Source of the DNA: Bacillota bacterium
GTDB lineage: Bacteria > Bacillota > Clostridia > Lachnospirales > Bianqueaceae
Reading direction: 5' to 3'
DNA: 64,000 bases
Assembly (NCBI GenBank): GCA_017620135.1
Contig: JAFZQZ010000037.1
Location: 1 to 64,000 of the forward strand
Of the stretch, positions 1-8,476 are shown in pieces. Positions within the stretch are counted from its first letter, which is position 1. The number at the start of each line of letters is the position of its first letter. The notes under the pieces were generated by a model, which made no database searches, was not told the origin of the DNA, and was given only the letters and a program-made list of their open reading frames with translations. A program made the translations under genes and the position numbers.

Positions 1-199
1 CCAGCGCGCAGACCACCGAAGGGTGCGGGGTCGCGGCGGCATCCGGCTTCATGGCCGTGACGAGGTTTGCTTTGATGACGATCTTCATTCCCGGTCGGAC
101 AAAATCAAGTCCGCCGGTCTCCTCCAGGGCTTCCCGCAGCGAAGCTTCGACGATCGAGGCTTCATAACTTTCGCACGGGACAACGGCAACATCTTTCAT
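1..199 (-). CDS. DUF362 domain protein, N-terminal part (cut by window edge)
   Basis: Reading the minus strand from the ATG at 199 gives a protein starting MKDVAVVPCESYEASIVEAS and continuing with VIKANLVTAMKPDAAATPHP before the window ends. The pattern of a short beta strand, an 'IKANLV' strand and an 'ATPHP' segment is typical of DUF362 proteins, which often carry a ferredoxin domain further on. That part is outside the window. The gene lies downstream of tetR on the same strand, with a 24-bp palindrome just upstream of its start. Its function is unknown, and the family call rests on about 66 residues. Confidence 0.7.
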   Translation of the reverse strand, partial: MKDVAVVPCESYEASIVEASLREALEETGGLDFVRPGMKIVIKANLVTAMKPDAAATPHPSVVCAL

Positions 200-224
200 A
201 GAACTGAATTTCCTTCACTTTGAT

Positions 225-248
225 AAAACGGGACATATGTCCCGTTTT
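225..248. terminator. Perfect 24-bp palindrome: bidirectional terminator or TetR operator
   Basis: The sequence AAAACGGGAC-ATAT-GTCCCGTTTT is a perfect inverted repeat. It can fold as a 10-bp stem with a 4-nt loop and T-rich ends in both directions, as an intrinsic terminator would. It lies after the tetR stop and 26 bp before the DUF362 start, so it could equally be an operator for the adjacent TetR regulator. Confidence 0.55.
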
Positions 249-256
249 TAGTTTTC

Positions 257-880
257 TTACGATTTTATCGCGCTAAGCAAGGTCCTGACATGGCTCAGCA
301 GGATCTCGCGACCGTACCCGTAAGCGCTCCGGCAGGCGGCCTCTTCCGGCAGGACCCGTTCAGCGACAGCCAGAAAACTCTGAAAGATCGCCAGTACCTG
401 GAGCTCCGGATCTTTGGAAGGACGGATGCTTTGATCCTCCACGCCCTTCTGAAAGCTTTCCTTCAGCGGGGAGATCCTGGACAGGGCGGGGAGATGATCG
501 TCTCCCTCCGGATCATTCTTTTCTGTCCGGCAGTACTTCCCGTAAAGACAGTCGAAATCCCGCAGGAAGGTGATCTCTTCGATATGATCCAGCGCGGCTT
601 TCGTCATCCGGCCCATCTGCCAGGCAAAGGCGTCATAGCCTGTATCGAACTTTCTTCCCGAAGGGAGAGTCTGTGCCTTGCAGATGATACTAAGCGCCTC
701 GTCCGCGAGTTTCAGAAGGATATCCGCTTTTCCCGGAAAGTGCCGGTAGAGCGTGCTCCGGCTCATACCGATCGCCGCGGCGATATCCTTCATATCCGTC
801 TCCAGGATGCCTTTTTCCAGGATCATGGTACGGGCCGTCTTCAGGATCTTCCGATCCGTTGCTGCGATCTTTGTTGACAT
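257..880 (-). CDS. TetR family transcriptional regulator
   Basis: This 207-residue protein has a TetR-type N-terminal helix-turn-helix at about residues 8-55 (DMKDIAAAIGMSRSTLYRHF), followed by a variable, mostly helical ligand-binding region. It follows the aldo/keto reductase gene on the same strand after a 5-bp gap, so the two are probably cotranscribed. The length is normal for the family. The upstream ribosome site is weak (AAAAGAA), which fits translation coupled to the preceding gene. The ligand is unknown. The palindrome at 225-248 is a possible binding site, but I infer this only from its position and symmetry. Confidence 0.9.
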   Translation of the reverse strand: MSTKIAATDRKILKTARTMILEKGILETDMKDIAAAIGMSRSTLYRHFPGKADILLKLADEALSIICKAQTLPSGRKFDTGYDAFAWQMGRMTKAALDHIEEITFLRDFDCLYGKYCRTEKNDPEGDDHLPALSRISPLKESFQKGVEDQSIRPSKDPELQVLAIFQSFLAVAERVLPEEAACRSAYGYGREILLSHVRTLLSAIKS

Positions 881-885
881 TTCTT

Positions 886-2076
886 TTATGCGTTCGTTCC
901 GAGGTCTTTTCTCATCTCATCGTCGCGGGCCTGCGCGGTCTGGCTCCATTTCGCGCCGCTGGCGAAGATCTCCGCGAGTTCGGTCAGTGTCGCCGGTACG
1001 TCGATATGCTGCGGGCAGGCATGCGCGCACTGACCGCACTGGATACAGGCGGCCGGCCGCTTTTCCTCGGGCAGGCCTTCCAGACGCATGATCGGGATCA
1101 GACCGGAACCGGTCTTGCAGCTGTTGTAGCAGTCCAGCAGGAACGGGATGTCCAGTTCCATCGGACAGCCGTCGCAGCAGTAACGGCAGGCCGTGCAGGG
1201 AACGCCCTGTTTTAAGAGTTCCGCGATCTCGAAAAGAGTCGCTCTTTCCGCTTCGGAAAGCGGTTTATGTGTCTCAAAGGTCTTCAGATTATCCTCGACC
1301 TGGGATACTTCGTTCATACCGGACAGCATAACGATCACGTTCGGCAGATCCTGCAGGAACCGGAAACCGTAGGAGGCATCGGAGGCAGCCGGATCGAACG
1401 CTTTCAGCATAGAGGACGCTTTTTCCGGAAGATTCGCGAGCTTTCCGCCGCGGACCGATTCCATGACCCATACGCCCAGGCCGGCCTCTGTGATGATCTC
1501 ATAGGCTTCCTTCGCTTTCTGCAAGGTCCAGTCCAGATAGTTGCACTGGATCTGAACGAATTCAAAAACGCCTTCATAGCGCCTGAGGACATCCTTCAAA
1601 AGCGAAATGCCGCCGTGGAAGGAAAAGCCCAGATGCCGGATCTTGCCCTCTTCCTTCATTTTCAGGATATCCGGGATGATATGATAGGTTGGGTCTTCGT
1701 ATGTTTTGATCGAATATTCGGAGATATTGTGCAGCAGATAAAAATCGAAATAGTCGGTGCCGCACTTTTCCAGCGAACGGTGGAACAGCTGGATATTGTC
1801 GACCGGCGCGACCAAGGAATGTCCGGGGAACTTGTCCGCCAGGAAATAGCTTTCTCTCGGATAATCCTTCAGCGCCCTGGCCATTGCGATCTCGGAATTG
1901 CCGCCGAGATAGGGATAAGCGGTATCGAAGTAATTCACGCCGCCGGCGATGGCTGCCTTAAACATGGCATTCACTTTTTCCTGATCGATCGCGCCGGTGA
2001 CAGGGTCCGTAGCGAAACGCATGCAGCCGAATCCCAGCCGGGACAGTTTCAGTCCGTGAAAATCACTGTAGATCAT
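886..2076 (-). CDS. Aldo/keto reductase with C-terminal 4Fe-4S domain
   Basis: The N-terminal 280 residues form an aldo/keto reductase barrel, with the family's strand motifs LGFGCMRF, DTAYPY, LLHN and LGFSFHG. The C-terminal 100 residues carry two cysteine clusters, CTACRYCCDGCP and CIQCGQCAHACP, which would bind iron-sulfur clusters. Such fused reductases are common in anaerobic Clostridia and are thought to move electrons between an iron-sulfur donor and a carbonyl substrate; the substrate here is unknown. The start has a good ribosome site (CAGGAGG) 8 nt upstream. It is probably the first gene of a unit with tetR. A paralogue lies at 29518-30654. Confidence 0.92.
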   Translation of the reverse strand: MIYSDFHGLKLSRLGFGCMRFATDPVTGAIDQEKVNAMFKAAIAGGVNYFDTAYPYLGGNSEIAMARALKDYPRESYFLADKFPGHSLVAPVDNIQLFHRSLEKCGTDYFDFYLLHNISEYSIKTYEDPTYHIIPDILKMKEEGKIRHLGFSFHGGISLLKDVLRRYEGVFEFVQIQCNYLDWTLQKAKEAYEIITEAGLGVWVMESVRGGKLANLPEKASSMLKAFDPAASDASYGFRFLQDLPNVIVMLSGMNEVSQVEDNLKTFETHKPLSEAERATLFEIAELLKQGVPCTACRYCCDGCPMELDIPFLLDCYNSCKTGSGLIPIMRLEGLPEEKRPAACIQCGQCAHACPQHIDVPATLTELAEIFASGAKWSQTAQARDDEMRKDLGTNA

Positions 2077-2103
2077 GTGGGTACCTCCTGTTGATTGATA
2101 TGA

Positions 2104-3132
2104 TTAATCCAGCATATAAGCGATCAGAAGTTTCATGGTGTTTTCCACCGCTTCCAGCGAAGAACGCTCATAGGCGTGCGAGGCGAAAACACCCGGTCCC
2201 AGAAGTCCGCCTCGGATATCCGCCCCGCCGCAGAGCGCGCAGGTGACGTCCGACGAATAGTGCGGATAAATGTCGATGCAGTAGTTCAGTTCGTTTTCCT
2301 TTGCCAGCTCCGCAAGACGCGACGTGATATCATAATCATACGGACCGGATGAATCCTTCGCGCAGATGGAGACCATCTTTTCCGTACAGTTCAGATCGTC
2401 GCCGATGCAGCCCATATCCACGCCGATCAGCTCTTTGATGTCGGACGGGATCCAGCTCATACCGTGACTGACTTCCTCATAGGTGGAGATCAGGATCTTG
2501 ACCGTATGCGACGGAACGATCCCGTGACTGCTCAGGTATTCCAGCACGCCCAGCAGCGTCGCGACAGAAAGCTTATCGTCCAGGAAACGGGATTTGATAT
2601 AGCCGGACGGTGTGATGATCAGCTTAGGATCGATCGCGATATAGTCGCCTGCCTGGATCCCGAGCGCCAGGACATCCTCTTTCGAAGAAACATCTTCGTC
2701 CAGCCGGACTTCCAGGGTCTCTTCCGTCCGTTTATCCGTGCTTTCCGCATACACATGGCCGGCCGGTTTCGTAAAATACACCGTCCCGTCATAGCAGCGG
2801 CCGTCCCGGGTATAGACCCGCACCAGCTCCGAATCGTAGGTCGCGAGCACCGGTCCGCCGATCTGTGTGAAGCGAAGGGCGCCGTTATCCTTGATGCTGC
2901 GGACCATCAGTCCCAGCGTATCGACATGGGCACAGAAACCGACCACATATTCCGGATCGTGACCCGGTACCGTGATGATCCCGCAGCCTTTGTTCGACAG
3001 TTCAAACCCGTAGCCGAGACTTTCCGAAATTTCCTCGACCTTCTCCATCACCGCGGCCGTAAAGCCGCTCGGAGAATCGATCGCCATGATCTGTTTCAGC
3101 GTTTCCTGAACAAAAGTAAGATCCAGTTCCAT
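2104..3132 (-). CDS. M42 family metallopeptidase (aminopeptidase)
   Basis: The protein, about 342 residues long, matches the M42 glutamyl-aminopeptidase/endoglucanase-like family. It has the metal-binding segment FCAHVDTLG near residue 70, the IKSRFLDDK segment, STYEEVSHG with catalytic glutamates, GVDMG, and YSSDVTCALCGG near the C-terminus. The family consists of cytosolic, often dodecameric, di-metal aminopeptidases that trim peptides. I chose the ATG at 3132 because GGGAGGA lies just before it; an upstream ATG at 3147 would place the ribosome site inside the gene. It follows the HD hydrolase on the same strand after a 48-bp gap. Confidence 0.9.
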   Translation of the reverse strand: MELDLTFVQETLKQIMAIDSPSGFTAAVMEKVEEISESLGYGFELSNKGCGIITVPGHDPEYVVGFCAHVDTLGLMVRSIKDNGALRFTQIGGPVLATYDSELVRVYTRDGRCYDGTVYFTKPAGHVYAESTDKRTEETLEVRLDEDVSSKEDVLALGIQAGDYIAIDPKLIITPSGYIKSRFLDDKLSVATLLGVLEYLSSHGIVPSHTVKILISTYEEVSHGMSWIPSDIKELIGVDMGCIGDDLNCTEKMVSICAKDSSGPYDYDITSRLAELAKENELNYCIDIYPHYSSDVTCALCGGADIRGGLLGPGVFASHAYERSSLEAVENTMKLLIAYMLD

Positions 3133-3180
3133 CTTTCTTCCTCCCATAAGAGAAGATCCGGGCCTTTTTCCATGCCCTTT

Positions 3181-3765
3181 TCAGTTCAGTTCATCCAGCG
3201 TCACTTCAAAGCTGGGAATGAACTCTTCCATAAAGCATCTCACACTTGGAAGATCCCATTCTTCCGCCATCTGCTCGATGCTTTTCTTCAGCTTTTCCGA
3301 CGCCTTTTCGAATTCCAGATTGCCGGAACGCACCTCTTCCAGACATTTCGTATAGGCCGCCAGCTTGTCCGCGGCCTTCACGATCCTCTTCTCCTTTTCC
3401 GAAGAGGGCTGGATCAGCGGCCGGTACAGCGGGACCATATCGTCCGGCAGCATAGAGATCATCCGCTCCTCGGCCATCGCCTCGATATGTTTGTACGCCG
3501 ACTTGATATCGTCGTTGTAGTATTTGATCGGCGTGACCAGATCGCCGGTGATGACCTCTGCCGTCTCATGATAGACCGCGATCGCCATCACATGTTCGGC
3601 GTCGTAGTTTCCACCGAAGCGCTCGTTCTCCAGCAAGGCCAGCGCGTGCGCGAACATCGCGACCTGCAGGGAATGTTCCTGCACGTTTTCCTCCCGGAAG
3701 GAACGCATCAGTCCCCAGCGCCGGATATTTTTCATCCGGGAAATATAGGCAAAAAACTTACTCAT
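3181..3765 (-). CDS. YfbR-like HD-domain 5'-nucleotidase
   Basis: This 194-residue HD-domain protein begins MSKFFAYISRMKNIRRWGLM and contains VQEHSLQVA, then AVYHETAEVITGD, the metal-binding H...HE...D signature of YfbR-type 5'-deoxynucleotidases, which dephosphorylate deoxynucleoside monophosphates. Its start overlaps the recF stop by 8 bp, so it is translationally coupled to the dnaA-dnaN-yaaA-recF unit. Most Firmicutes have gyrB and gyrA in this position. A nucleotide-pool enzyme next to replication genes makes functional sense, but that is inference. Confidence 0.85.
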   Translation of the reverse strand: MSKFFAYISRMKNIRRWGLMRSFREENVQEHSLQVAMFAHALALLENERFGGNYDAEHVMAIAVYHETAEVITGDLVTPIKYYNDDIKSAYKHIEAMAEERMISMLPDDMVPLYRPLIQPSSEKEKRIVKAADKLAAYTKCLEEVRSGNLEFEKASEKLKKSIEQMAEEWDLPSVRCFMEEFIPSFEVTLDELN

Positions 3766-4885
3766 CCTTAACCTCCGTCACCTTCCCTGCCTTCACATGG
3801 AAATGGGCGCCCACCGGCAGCAGCCGGATACTGTCCTCCACGCCCGTACAGGTCAGGATCGTCTGATGATCCTTCACATATTCCGCCAGCTGTTTCTGCC
3901 GGTTTTCATCGAGCTCGCTCATCACATCGTCCAGTAAAAGCACCGGCGCTTCGCCGATCTCTTCCTTCATCATCGAAAGCTCCGACAGTTTCAGAGAAAG
4001 CGCGGCTGTCCGCTGCTGTCCCTGCGACCCGTACTTTCGAACGTCCGTCCCGTTGATCAGTATGACGAGATCGTCATGCTGCGGGCCGCTCGACGTCATC
4101 CCGTAGCGAAGATCCTGCTCGATCTCCTTCTCCAGGATCTCCTGAAACGCCGTTTCCTCCATTGGCACAGAGTTCTGATAGATCAGTTTCATCTCTTCCG
4201 TCTCATGGGAGATGGTCCGGTGGATCTTCGAAGTATATTCCTGCAGGTGAGAAACGAACATTTCCCTTCTTTTCATCACCTTGACGCCGTAGCTTGTAAG
4301 CTGCGCGTCCCAGGCGAACAGGGTCTCCTTCACCGCCTGGATCTTTTCCGCGTAGGTCGGATAATTCCGGTCCTTCGAAGCGTCCTTTAAAAGCTGGTTC
4401 CGCTGCCGCAGTACTTTATAATACTGCTGCAGATCATACAGATAGACCGGGTCGACCTGGCAGATCTCCATATCGATGAATTTTCTCCGCTCGGCAGGTC
4501 CCCGCTTGATCAGGGATAGGTCCTCCGGAGAAAACAAAACAACATGAAGGCGGCCGAAAAGATCATTGATGCGACGGGCCGGATATCCGTTGATCGCCAA
4601 TGATTTTTTCCCGCTTTGCTTTAAATGTATTTCTATCTGTTCTTCCCGTCCGGCTGATCGTTCAAAAGTGATCTTGATCAGTGCCTCTTCCCGTCCGAGA
4701 TAGATGCATTCTTTATCTTTCGTCGTCCGGTGAGACCTTCCGGACGAGCAGTAATAGACGGCCTCGAGAAGATTGGTCTTTCCCTGGGCGTTGTCTCCGC
4801 TTAATATATTGATCCCCTGATCGAAGCTGAGTTCCAGCTCATCATAGCCCCGATAGTTTTTTAACCGTATCTTTTTAACGAACAT
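3758..4885 (-). CDS. recF: DNA replication and repair protein RecF
   Basis: RecF is an SMC-like ATPase that loads RecA at gaps through the RecFOR pathway. This 375-residue protein starts MFVKKIRLKNYRGYDELEL and has Walker A GDNAQGKTN at about residues 30-38, the ABC signature region GSQGQQRTAALSLKL near 285, and Walker B VLLLDDVMSELD near 315. The length is normal. The gene overlaps yaaA upstream by 11 bp and the HD hydrolase downstream by 8 bp, a sign of tight operon coupling with dnaN. Confidence 0.98.
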   Translation of the reverse strand: MFVKKIRLKNYRGYDELELSFDQGINILSGDNAQGKTNLLEAVYYCSSGRSHRTTKDKECIYLGREEALIKITFERSAGREEQIEIHLKQSGKKSLAINGYPARRINDLFGRLHVVLFSPEDLSLIKRGPAERRKFIDMEICQVDPVYLYDLQQYYKVLRQRNQLLKDASKDRNYPTYAEKIQAVKETLFAWDAQLTSYGVKVMKRREMFVSHLQEYTSKIHRTISHETEEMKLIYQNSVPMEETAFQEILEKEIEQDLRYGMTSSGPQHDDLVILINGTDVRKYGSQGQQRTAALSLKLSELSMMKEEIGEAPVLLLDDVMSELDENRQKQLAEYVKDHQTILTCTGVEDSIRLLPVGAHFHVKAGKVTEVKDE

Positions 4886-5099
4886 CCTTCAGCTCTATGA
4901 CCCATACATTCCGACCGACTTTGACCGTATCGCCCTGACGGAGCTTTTTGCGGACAGCATCCGCCTTTACTCCGTTGACCAGGACCTTGCCGCTTTCGAT
5001 CAGCGCCTTGGCTTCTCCTCCGCTCTGGACGACATCTTCCAGTTTCAGCAGCTGATTCAGCTGAATGAACTCACCGGAAACCTGAACCTTCTTTTCCAT
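4875..5099 (-). CDS. yaaA: S4-domain RNA-binding protein YaaA/RlbA
   Basis: This 74-residue protein is almost entirely one S4 RNA-binding domain (IQLNQLLKLEDVVQSGGEAK, then ALIESGKVLVNG). It is the small protein usually found between dnaN and recF in Firmicutes, probably acting on ribosomal RNA or ribosome assembly. A CAGGAG ribosome site precedes the ATG. It lies 24 bp after dnaN and overlaps recF by 11 bp. Confidence 0.95.
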   Translation of the reverse strand: MEKKVQVSGEFIQLNQLLKLEDVVQSGGEAKALIESGKVLVNGVKADAVRKKLRQGDTVKVGRNVWVIELKDVR

Positions 5100-5123
5100 A
5101 TCCGACTCCTGAGGTGCCGCGGA

Positions 5124-6230
5124 TCAGGCATGCATCCGGATAGGCAGGATGAAGTACTGATAGTCTTTTCCTTCCGTCGCCTGGATAATGCAGGGCGTCA
5201 GCGAGGAATTGTAAAGGATCTGGACTTCCAGATCGTCGATGGATTTCAGCGCTTCCAGATAGTACTTGGGATTGAACGCGATGGTCAGCGGCTCGCCTTC
5301 CAGCACCAGACCGACTTCTTCACGGGAAGTCCCGTTTTCCGCGTTGGAGGTGATGACGATGGATTCCTCGCCGATCTCCAGACGGATCGGGCTGTTCTTG
5401 CTCTCACGGCTGATCAGGGCCGCGCGGTCCACGGATTCAAACAGTTCTCTGCGATTGACCGTGACCTTCGTCTTGAACTCCATGTCCAGATTTCTCTCAT
5501 AATTCAGGAAAGTTCCTTCCAGCAGCCTGGTCAGGACGATGGTATCGTTCATCCTGAACAGCGCATGTTTGCCGGTGAAGGAAACATTCATCAGAGAATC
5601 CTCTTCCGTTTCCAGAATATTGCGGATCTCGTTCATCGCTTTGCCCGGGATCGTGACCTTGAAGTTTTCCTGCGACTGGACCATGGTCCTTTTCATACTG
5701 ATACGGAACCCGTCGACCGCCACCAGATACAGATACCCGTCACGAATATCCATCAGTTCACCGGTCAGGATGGGTCTTCCGCTGTTCTCCGGCGCGATCG
5801 AGAAGATCGTATCGTTGATCATCTGACGGAAGATCGCCTGCGAAAGCAGGATCTCCTGTCTTCCTTCCACCTCCGGAAGTCTCGGAAAATCTTCGCCCGG
5901 CATGGTCGCCATCGTATATTTGGAATGACCGCATTCGATCTTGATCCGGCCGTTTTCCTCTGTTTCCAGTGTGACGTCGTCGTCGGGCAGACGGCGGATC
6001 ATTTCTGAGAACATCTTCGCGTTGACGCAGATGCTGCCTTCTTTTCTCACGACCGCTTCGATGGTCGTCTGGATACCCAGATCCAGATCGTTGCCGACCA
6101 GGGTCAGGCTTCCGCCTTCGGCATCCAGCAGAATATCTTCCAGAATCGCCATCGTGGTTCTGGTCGAAACAGCTTTGCTCACAATTCCCACACTTTTCAT
6201 CAGGTCATTACGGTTGCAGATCACGTACAT
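5124..6230 (-). CDS. dnaN: DNA polymerase III subunit beta (sliding clamp)
   Basis: DnaN forms the dimeric ring that tethers DNA polymerase III to the template. The protein, about 368 residues long, has the three-fold repeated clamp architecture and ends ...YQYFILPIRMHA, close to the family's usual PMR-type terminus. I chose the ATG at 6230 (MYVICNRNDLMKSVGIVSKA) because AAAGGAG sits 7 nt upstream; the in-frame ATG at 6260 would put that site inside the gene. dnaA lies 316 bp upstream on the same strand, separated by DnaA boxes and an AT-rich segment. Confidence 0.98.
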   Translation of the reverse strand: MYVICNRNDLMKSVGIVSKAVSTRTTMAILEDILLDAEGGSLTLVGNDLDLGIQTTIEAVVRKEGSICVNAKMFSEMIRRLPDDDVTLETEENGRIKIECGHSKYTMATMPGEDFPRLPEVEGRQEILLSQAIFRQMINDTIFSIAPENSGRPILTGELMDIRDGYLYLVAVDGFRISMKRTMVQSQENFKVTIPGKAMNEIRNILETEEDSLMNVSFTGKHALFRMNDTIVLTRLLEGTFLNYERNLDMEFKTKVTVNRRELFESVDRAALISRESKNSPIRLEIGEESIVITSNAENGTSREEVGLVLEGEPLTIAFNPKYYLEALKSIDDLEVQILYNSSLTPCIIQATEGKDYQYFILPIRMHA

Positions 6231-6363
6231 GGAGATGCTCCTTTCGCGATATGAGATCATATCATCAGATTTGTTTTTTAGTAACAGTAGTAGTAGTCGG
6301 CTGAATAATGTGAAAAACTTCTTCCGGCCGTCTTTTTATCAGGATTTTTACCGTGGAAATATC

Positions 6364-6546
6364 CGTGGATAATGTCCTTTGGTTTTTTATCCTTTTCCAC
6401 AGCTTCCACAGAAGGGAAAAACTGTCTCATTTGAGTCAAAAGTTATAAACGATGACTTCACAGGAAAATCACAGCAGGCAGGAAAGTTATACACAGATCA
6501 TTGTGAATAAAGTTGATAACTGTGAATTTTTCTTCCTTTATATATA
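6364..6546. other. oriC, dnaA-dnaN side: DnaA boxes and AT-rich segment
   Basis: The dnaA-dnaN gap contains TTATACACA at 6487-6495, TTATTCACA (reverse strand) at 6502-6510 and a one-mismatch box TTATCCACG (reverse strand) at 6364-6372. Directly beside the two close boxes is an AT-rich stretch with TTTATATATATC at about 6537-6548. In Bacillus-type origins the unwinding element lies in this same dnaA-dnaN gap, so this is the likely melting site; that step is inferred. Confidence 0.8.
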
Positions 6547-7893
6547 TCATTCTCCGTTCAGTCTTCGCTCGATATCCTCCAGGGATCTGCGAAGTTCGTC
6601 GCCTTCCGGACCCTTCAGATCATCCTCGATCTTCTTGATGGCGTGGATGACGGTCGTATGGTCACGGCCGAAGAAACCGCCGATACTGGTAAGGGGTTCT
6701 TCCGTCATTTTCCGGCAGAGAAACATCGCGATCTGTCTCGGGTAGGCGATCTCCTTGGGCTTTTTCTTGGAACGGATATCGTCGGTCCGGATGTTGTAGC
6801 GTTCGCAGACGATGTCCGTGATCCGCGGAATGGTGATCAGTGAGACGACCGTGCTGGTCAGATAATCCTTTAAAGCTTCCTGCGCCAGGTCGATATCGAT
6901 AGGACGGCCGGAAGGACCGAGCTTGGAGAAAGCGACTACTCTGGTCAGCGCGCCTTCCAGCTCACGGATGTTCGAAGAAACATTGTTGGCGATATAGGAA
7001 AGCACGTTCATGTCCACTTCGACCCGCTGGAATTCAGCCTTCTTTTTCAGGATCGCCACACGGGTCTCAAAGTCGGGCGCCTTGATATCGGCGATCATGC
7101 CCTGGCGGAAACGGGAACGGATCCGCTCTTCGATCAGCGGGATCTCTTCCGGCGGACGGTCACCGGAGATCACGATCTGCTTGTTCGCCTCATAAAGCGC
7201 GTTGAACGTGTGGAAAAACTCTTCCTGGGTACTGTCCTTGCCGCCGATAAACTGGATATCGTCGATCAGCAGGACGTCGATATCGCGGTATTTGTTGTGG
7301 AAGGCGTTGGTCGTGTTGTCCTTGATGGCGTCGACCAGCTCGTTCGTGAAGGTCTCCGACGGAACATACAGAACTTTTTTGGAAGGATCGTATTCCAGGA
7401 CATGATGCGCGATCGACTGCATAAGGTGGGTCTTTCCGAGTCCGGGATTTCCCCAGATATACAGCGGATTATAGGCGTCGCCCGGCATCTCCGCGACAGC
7501 AAAGGCACAGGAAAAAGCGATATTGTTCGTGTTGCCCTTGACGAAGTTTTCAAACGTATAGCGGGGATTGAGGTTGGCTTTGCGGGAAAGATCCACGTGC
7601 ATCTGTTCCTTTTCCACCTGTTTGGCTGCCTGCTCGGTATAGGTGCCGGTCTGGAAGACCTTGAACTTGGTAGGATATCCTTTCTCCTGCAGGATCTGCT
7701 CGATCTGCTGTTTGTAGCGTTTGGGGATAATGGAATCCGCCAGCGGGGTGGAGGTTTCCAGGATCAGTACTTTATCGTCTTCGACCGTAACGGCCTTCAA
7801 AGGTTCGAACCAGGTTTCATACGTGACCGACGAAAGCATCGGCTGGATCTCATTCTTCAGATCCGAAAGCAAAAGGGAAGCATTGTAACCCAT
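6547..7893 (-). CDS. dnaA: Chromosomal replication initiator DnaA
   Basis: DnaA is the AAA+ initiator that binds DnaA boxes and melts oriC. The 448-residue protein has an N-terminal helicase-loading domain (1-80), a short linker, an AAA+ core with Walker A GNPGLGKTH near residue 149 and Walker B VLLIDDIQFI near 210, and a C-terminal helix-turn-helix with FFGRDHTTVIHA. Two adjacent ATGs occur. I prefer the one at 7893, 6 nt from AAAGGAG; the other, at 7896, is only 3 nt away. A sigma-70-type promoter lies about 70 bp upstream, and DnaA boxes beyond it suggest autoregulation. Confidence 0.98.
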   Translation of the reverse strand: MGYNASLLLSDLKNEIQPMLSSVTYETWFEPLKAVTVEDDKVLILETSTPLADSIIPKRYKQQIEQILQEKGYPTKFKVFQTGTYTEQAAKQVEKEQMHVDLSRKANLNPRYTFENFVKGNTNNIAFSCAFAVAEMPGDAYNPLYIWGNPGLGKTHLMQSIAHHVLEYDPSKKVLYVPSETFTNELVDAIKDNTTNAFHNKYRDIDVLLIDDIQFIGGKDSTQEEFFHTFNALYEANKQIVISGDRPPEEIPLIEERIRSRFRQGMIADIKAPDFETRVAILKKKAEFQRVEVDMNVLSYIANNVSSNIRELEGALTRVVAFSKLGPSGRPIDIDLAQEALKDYLTSTVVSLITIPRITDIVCERYNIRTDDIRSKKKPKEIAYPRQIAMFLCRKMTEEPLTSIGGFFGRDHTTVIHAIKKIEDDLKGPEGDELRRSLEDIERRLNGE

Positions 7894-7964
7894 CATATTC
7901 TCCTTTGGAAAATATCTCCAATCTATTCTCTCTATTCGATTGTTTCAGTAAAAGGTTATCTTAT

Positions 7965-7993
7965 ATAATAGCAAAATCCATCCTCTGTTTCAA
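7965..7993 (-). promoter_or_regulatory. dnaA promoter
   Basis: On the minus strand TTGAAA and TATTAT are separated by exactly 17 bp, a good vegetative sigma-factor promoter. It is placed to transcribe dnaA, dnaN, yaaA and recF. Confidence 0.75.
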
Positions 7994-8018
7994 CTTTAAA
8001 ATTTGCGAAAAAGGCTGC

Positions 8019-8146
8019 TGTGGATAATGTGCATAACATAAAAACCAATGCACTGGTTTGAAAAATGCTTAAATAAAGGATTTGATGTGGATAACTTTCC
8101 GCTTTGTCCACAAATTGGGGATAAGTTGGATCAAAAATGTGGATAA
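8019..8146. other. oriC, rpmH-dnaA side: DnaA box cluster
   Basis: Four boxes match TTATNCACA on the reverse strand: 8019-8027 (TTATCCACA), 8028-8036 (TTATGCACA, directly abutting), 8086-8094 and 8138-8146 (both TTATCCACA). Near-matches occur at 8104-8112 (TTGTCCACA) and 8116-8124 (TTATCCCCA). Together with the boxes at 6364-6510 this gives a bipartite origin flanking dnaA. Confidence 0.9.
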
Positions 8147-8195
8147 AAACCCCCGCAGGCGGCATTTTCAGTGGGTTTTGTGGGCAAAAAAATGC

Positions 8196-8224
8196 TTGAC
8201 TTTGAAGGGGACTATCAGTATAAT
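8196..8224 (+). promoter_or_regulatory. rpmH promoter
   Basis: TTGACT and TATAAT are separated by 17 bp, close to the vegetative consensus. The promoter reads away from oriC into rpmH and probably the whole rnpA-yidC-jag arm. Confidence 0.85.
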
Positions 8225-8269
8225 GGACTGGTGCTCTTTTTAGCTTAACAGGAGGAGGTGCAGCTGGAT

Positions 8270-8404
8270 ATGGTAACAACTTACAGACCAAAGACCAAAC
8301 AGCGTAAGAGAGAACATGGCTTTAGAAAAAGAATGGCAACAGCCAATGGCCGCAAAGTTCTTTCCAGAAGAAGAAATAAAGGCAGAAAAGTCCTGACCGC
8401 GTAA
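8270..8404 (+). CDS. rpmH: Large ribosomal subunit protein bL34
   Basis: This short gene encodes 44 residues, [20 protein letters not shown] and onwards, ending [11 protein letters not shown]. It is the highly basic bL34 protein, including the diagnostic HGFRKRM segment. A strong ribosome site, GGAGGAGG, lies about 10 nt before the ATG. It is the first gene of the plus-strand origin arm and is followed by a partial terminator before rnpA, a common way to make more L34 than RnpA. Confidence 0.97.
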   Translation: MVTTYRPKTKQRKREHGFRKRMATANGRKVLSRRRNKGRKVLTA

Positions 8405-8425
8405 TGACTTTTCGGTCAAAACGAA

Positions 8426-8450
8426 GAACCGGAGTGATCCGGTCTTTTTC
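8426..8450 (+). terminator. Partial terminator between rpmH and rnpA
   Basis: The hairpin GAACCGG-agtgat-CCGGTC is followed by TTTTTC. It lies between rpmH and the cotranscribed rnpA, so it probably attenuates transcription and does not stop it fully. Confidence 0.65.
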
Positions 8451-8476
8451 TTAAAAATCCCAAAGAGGAACACAGA

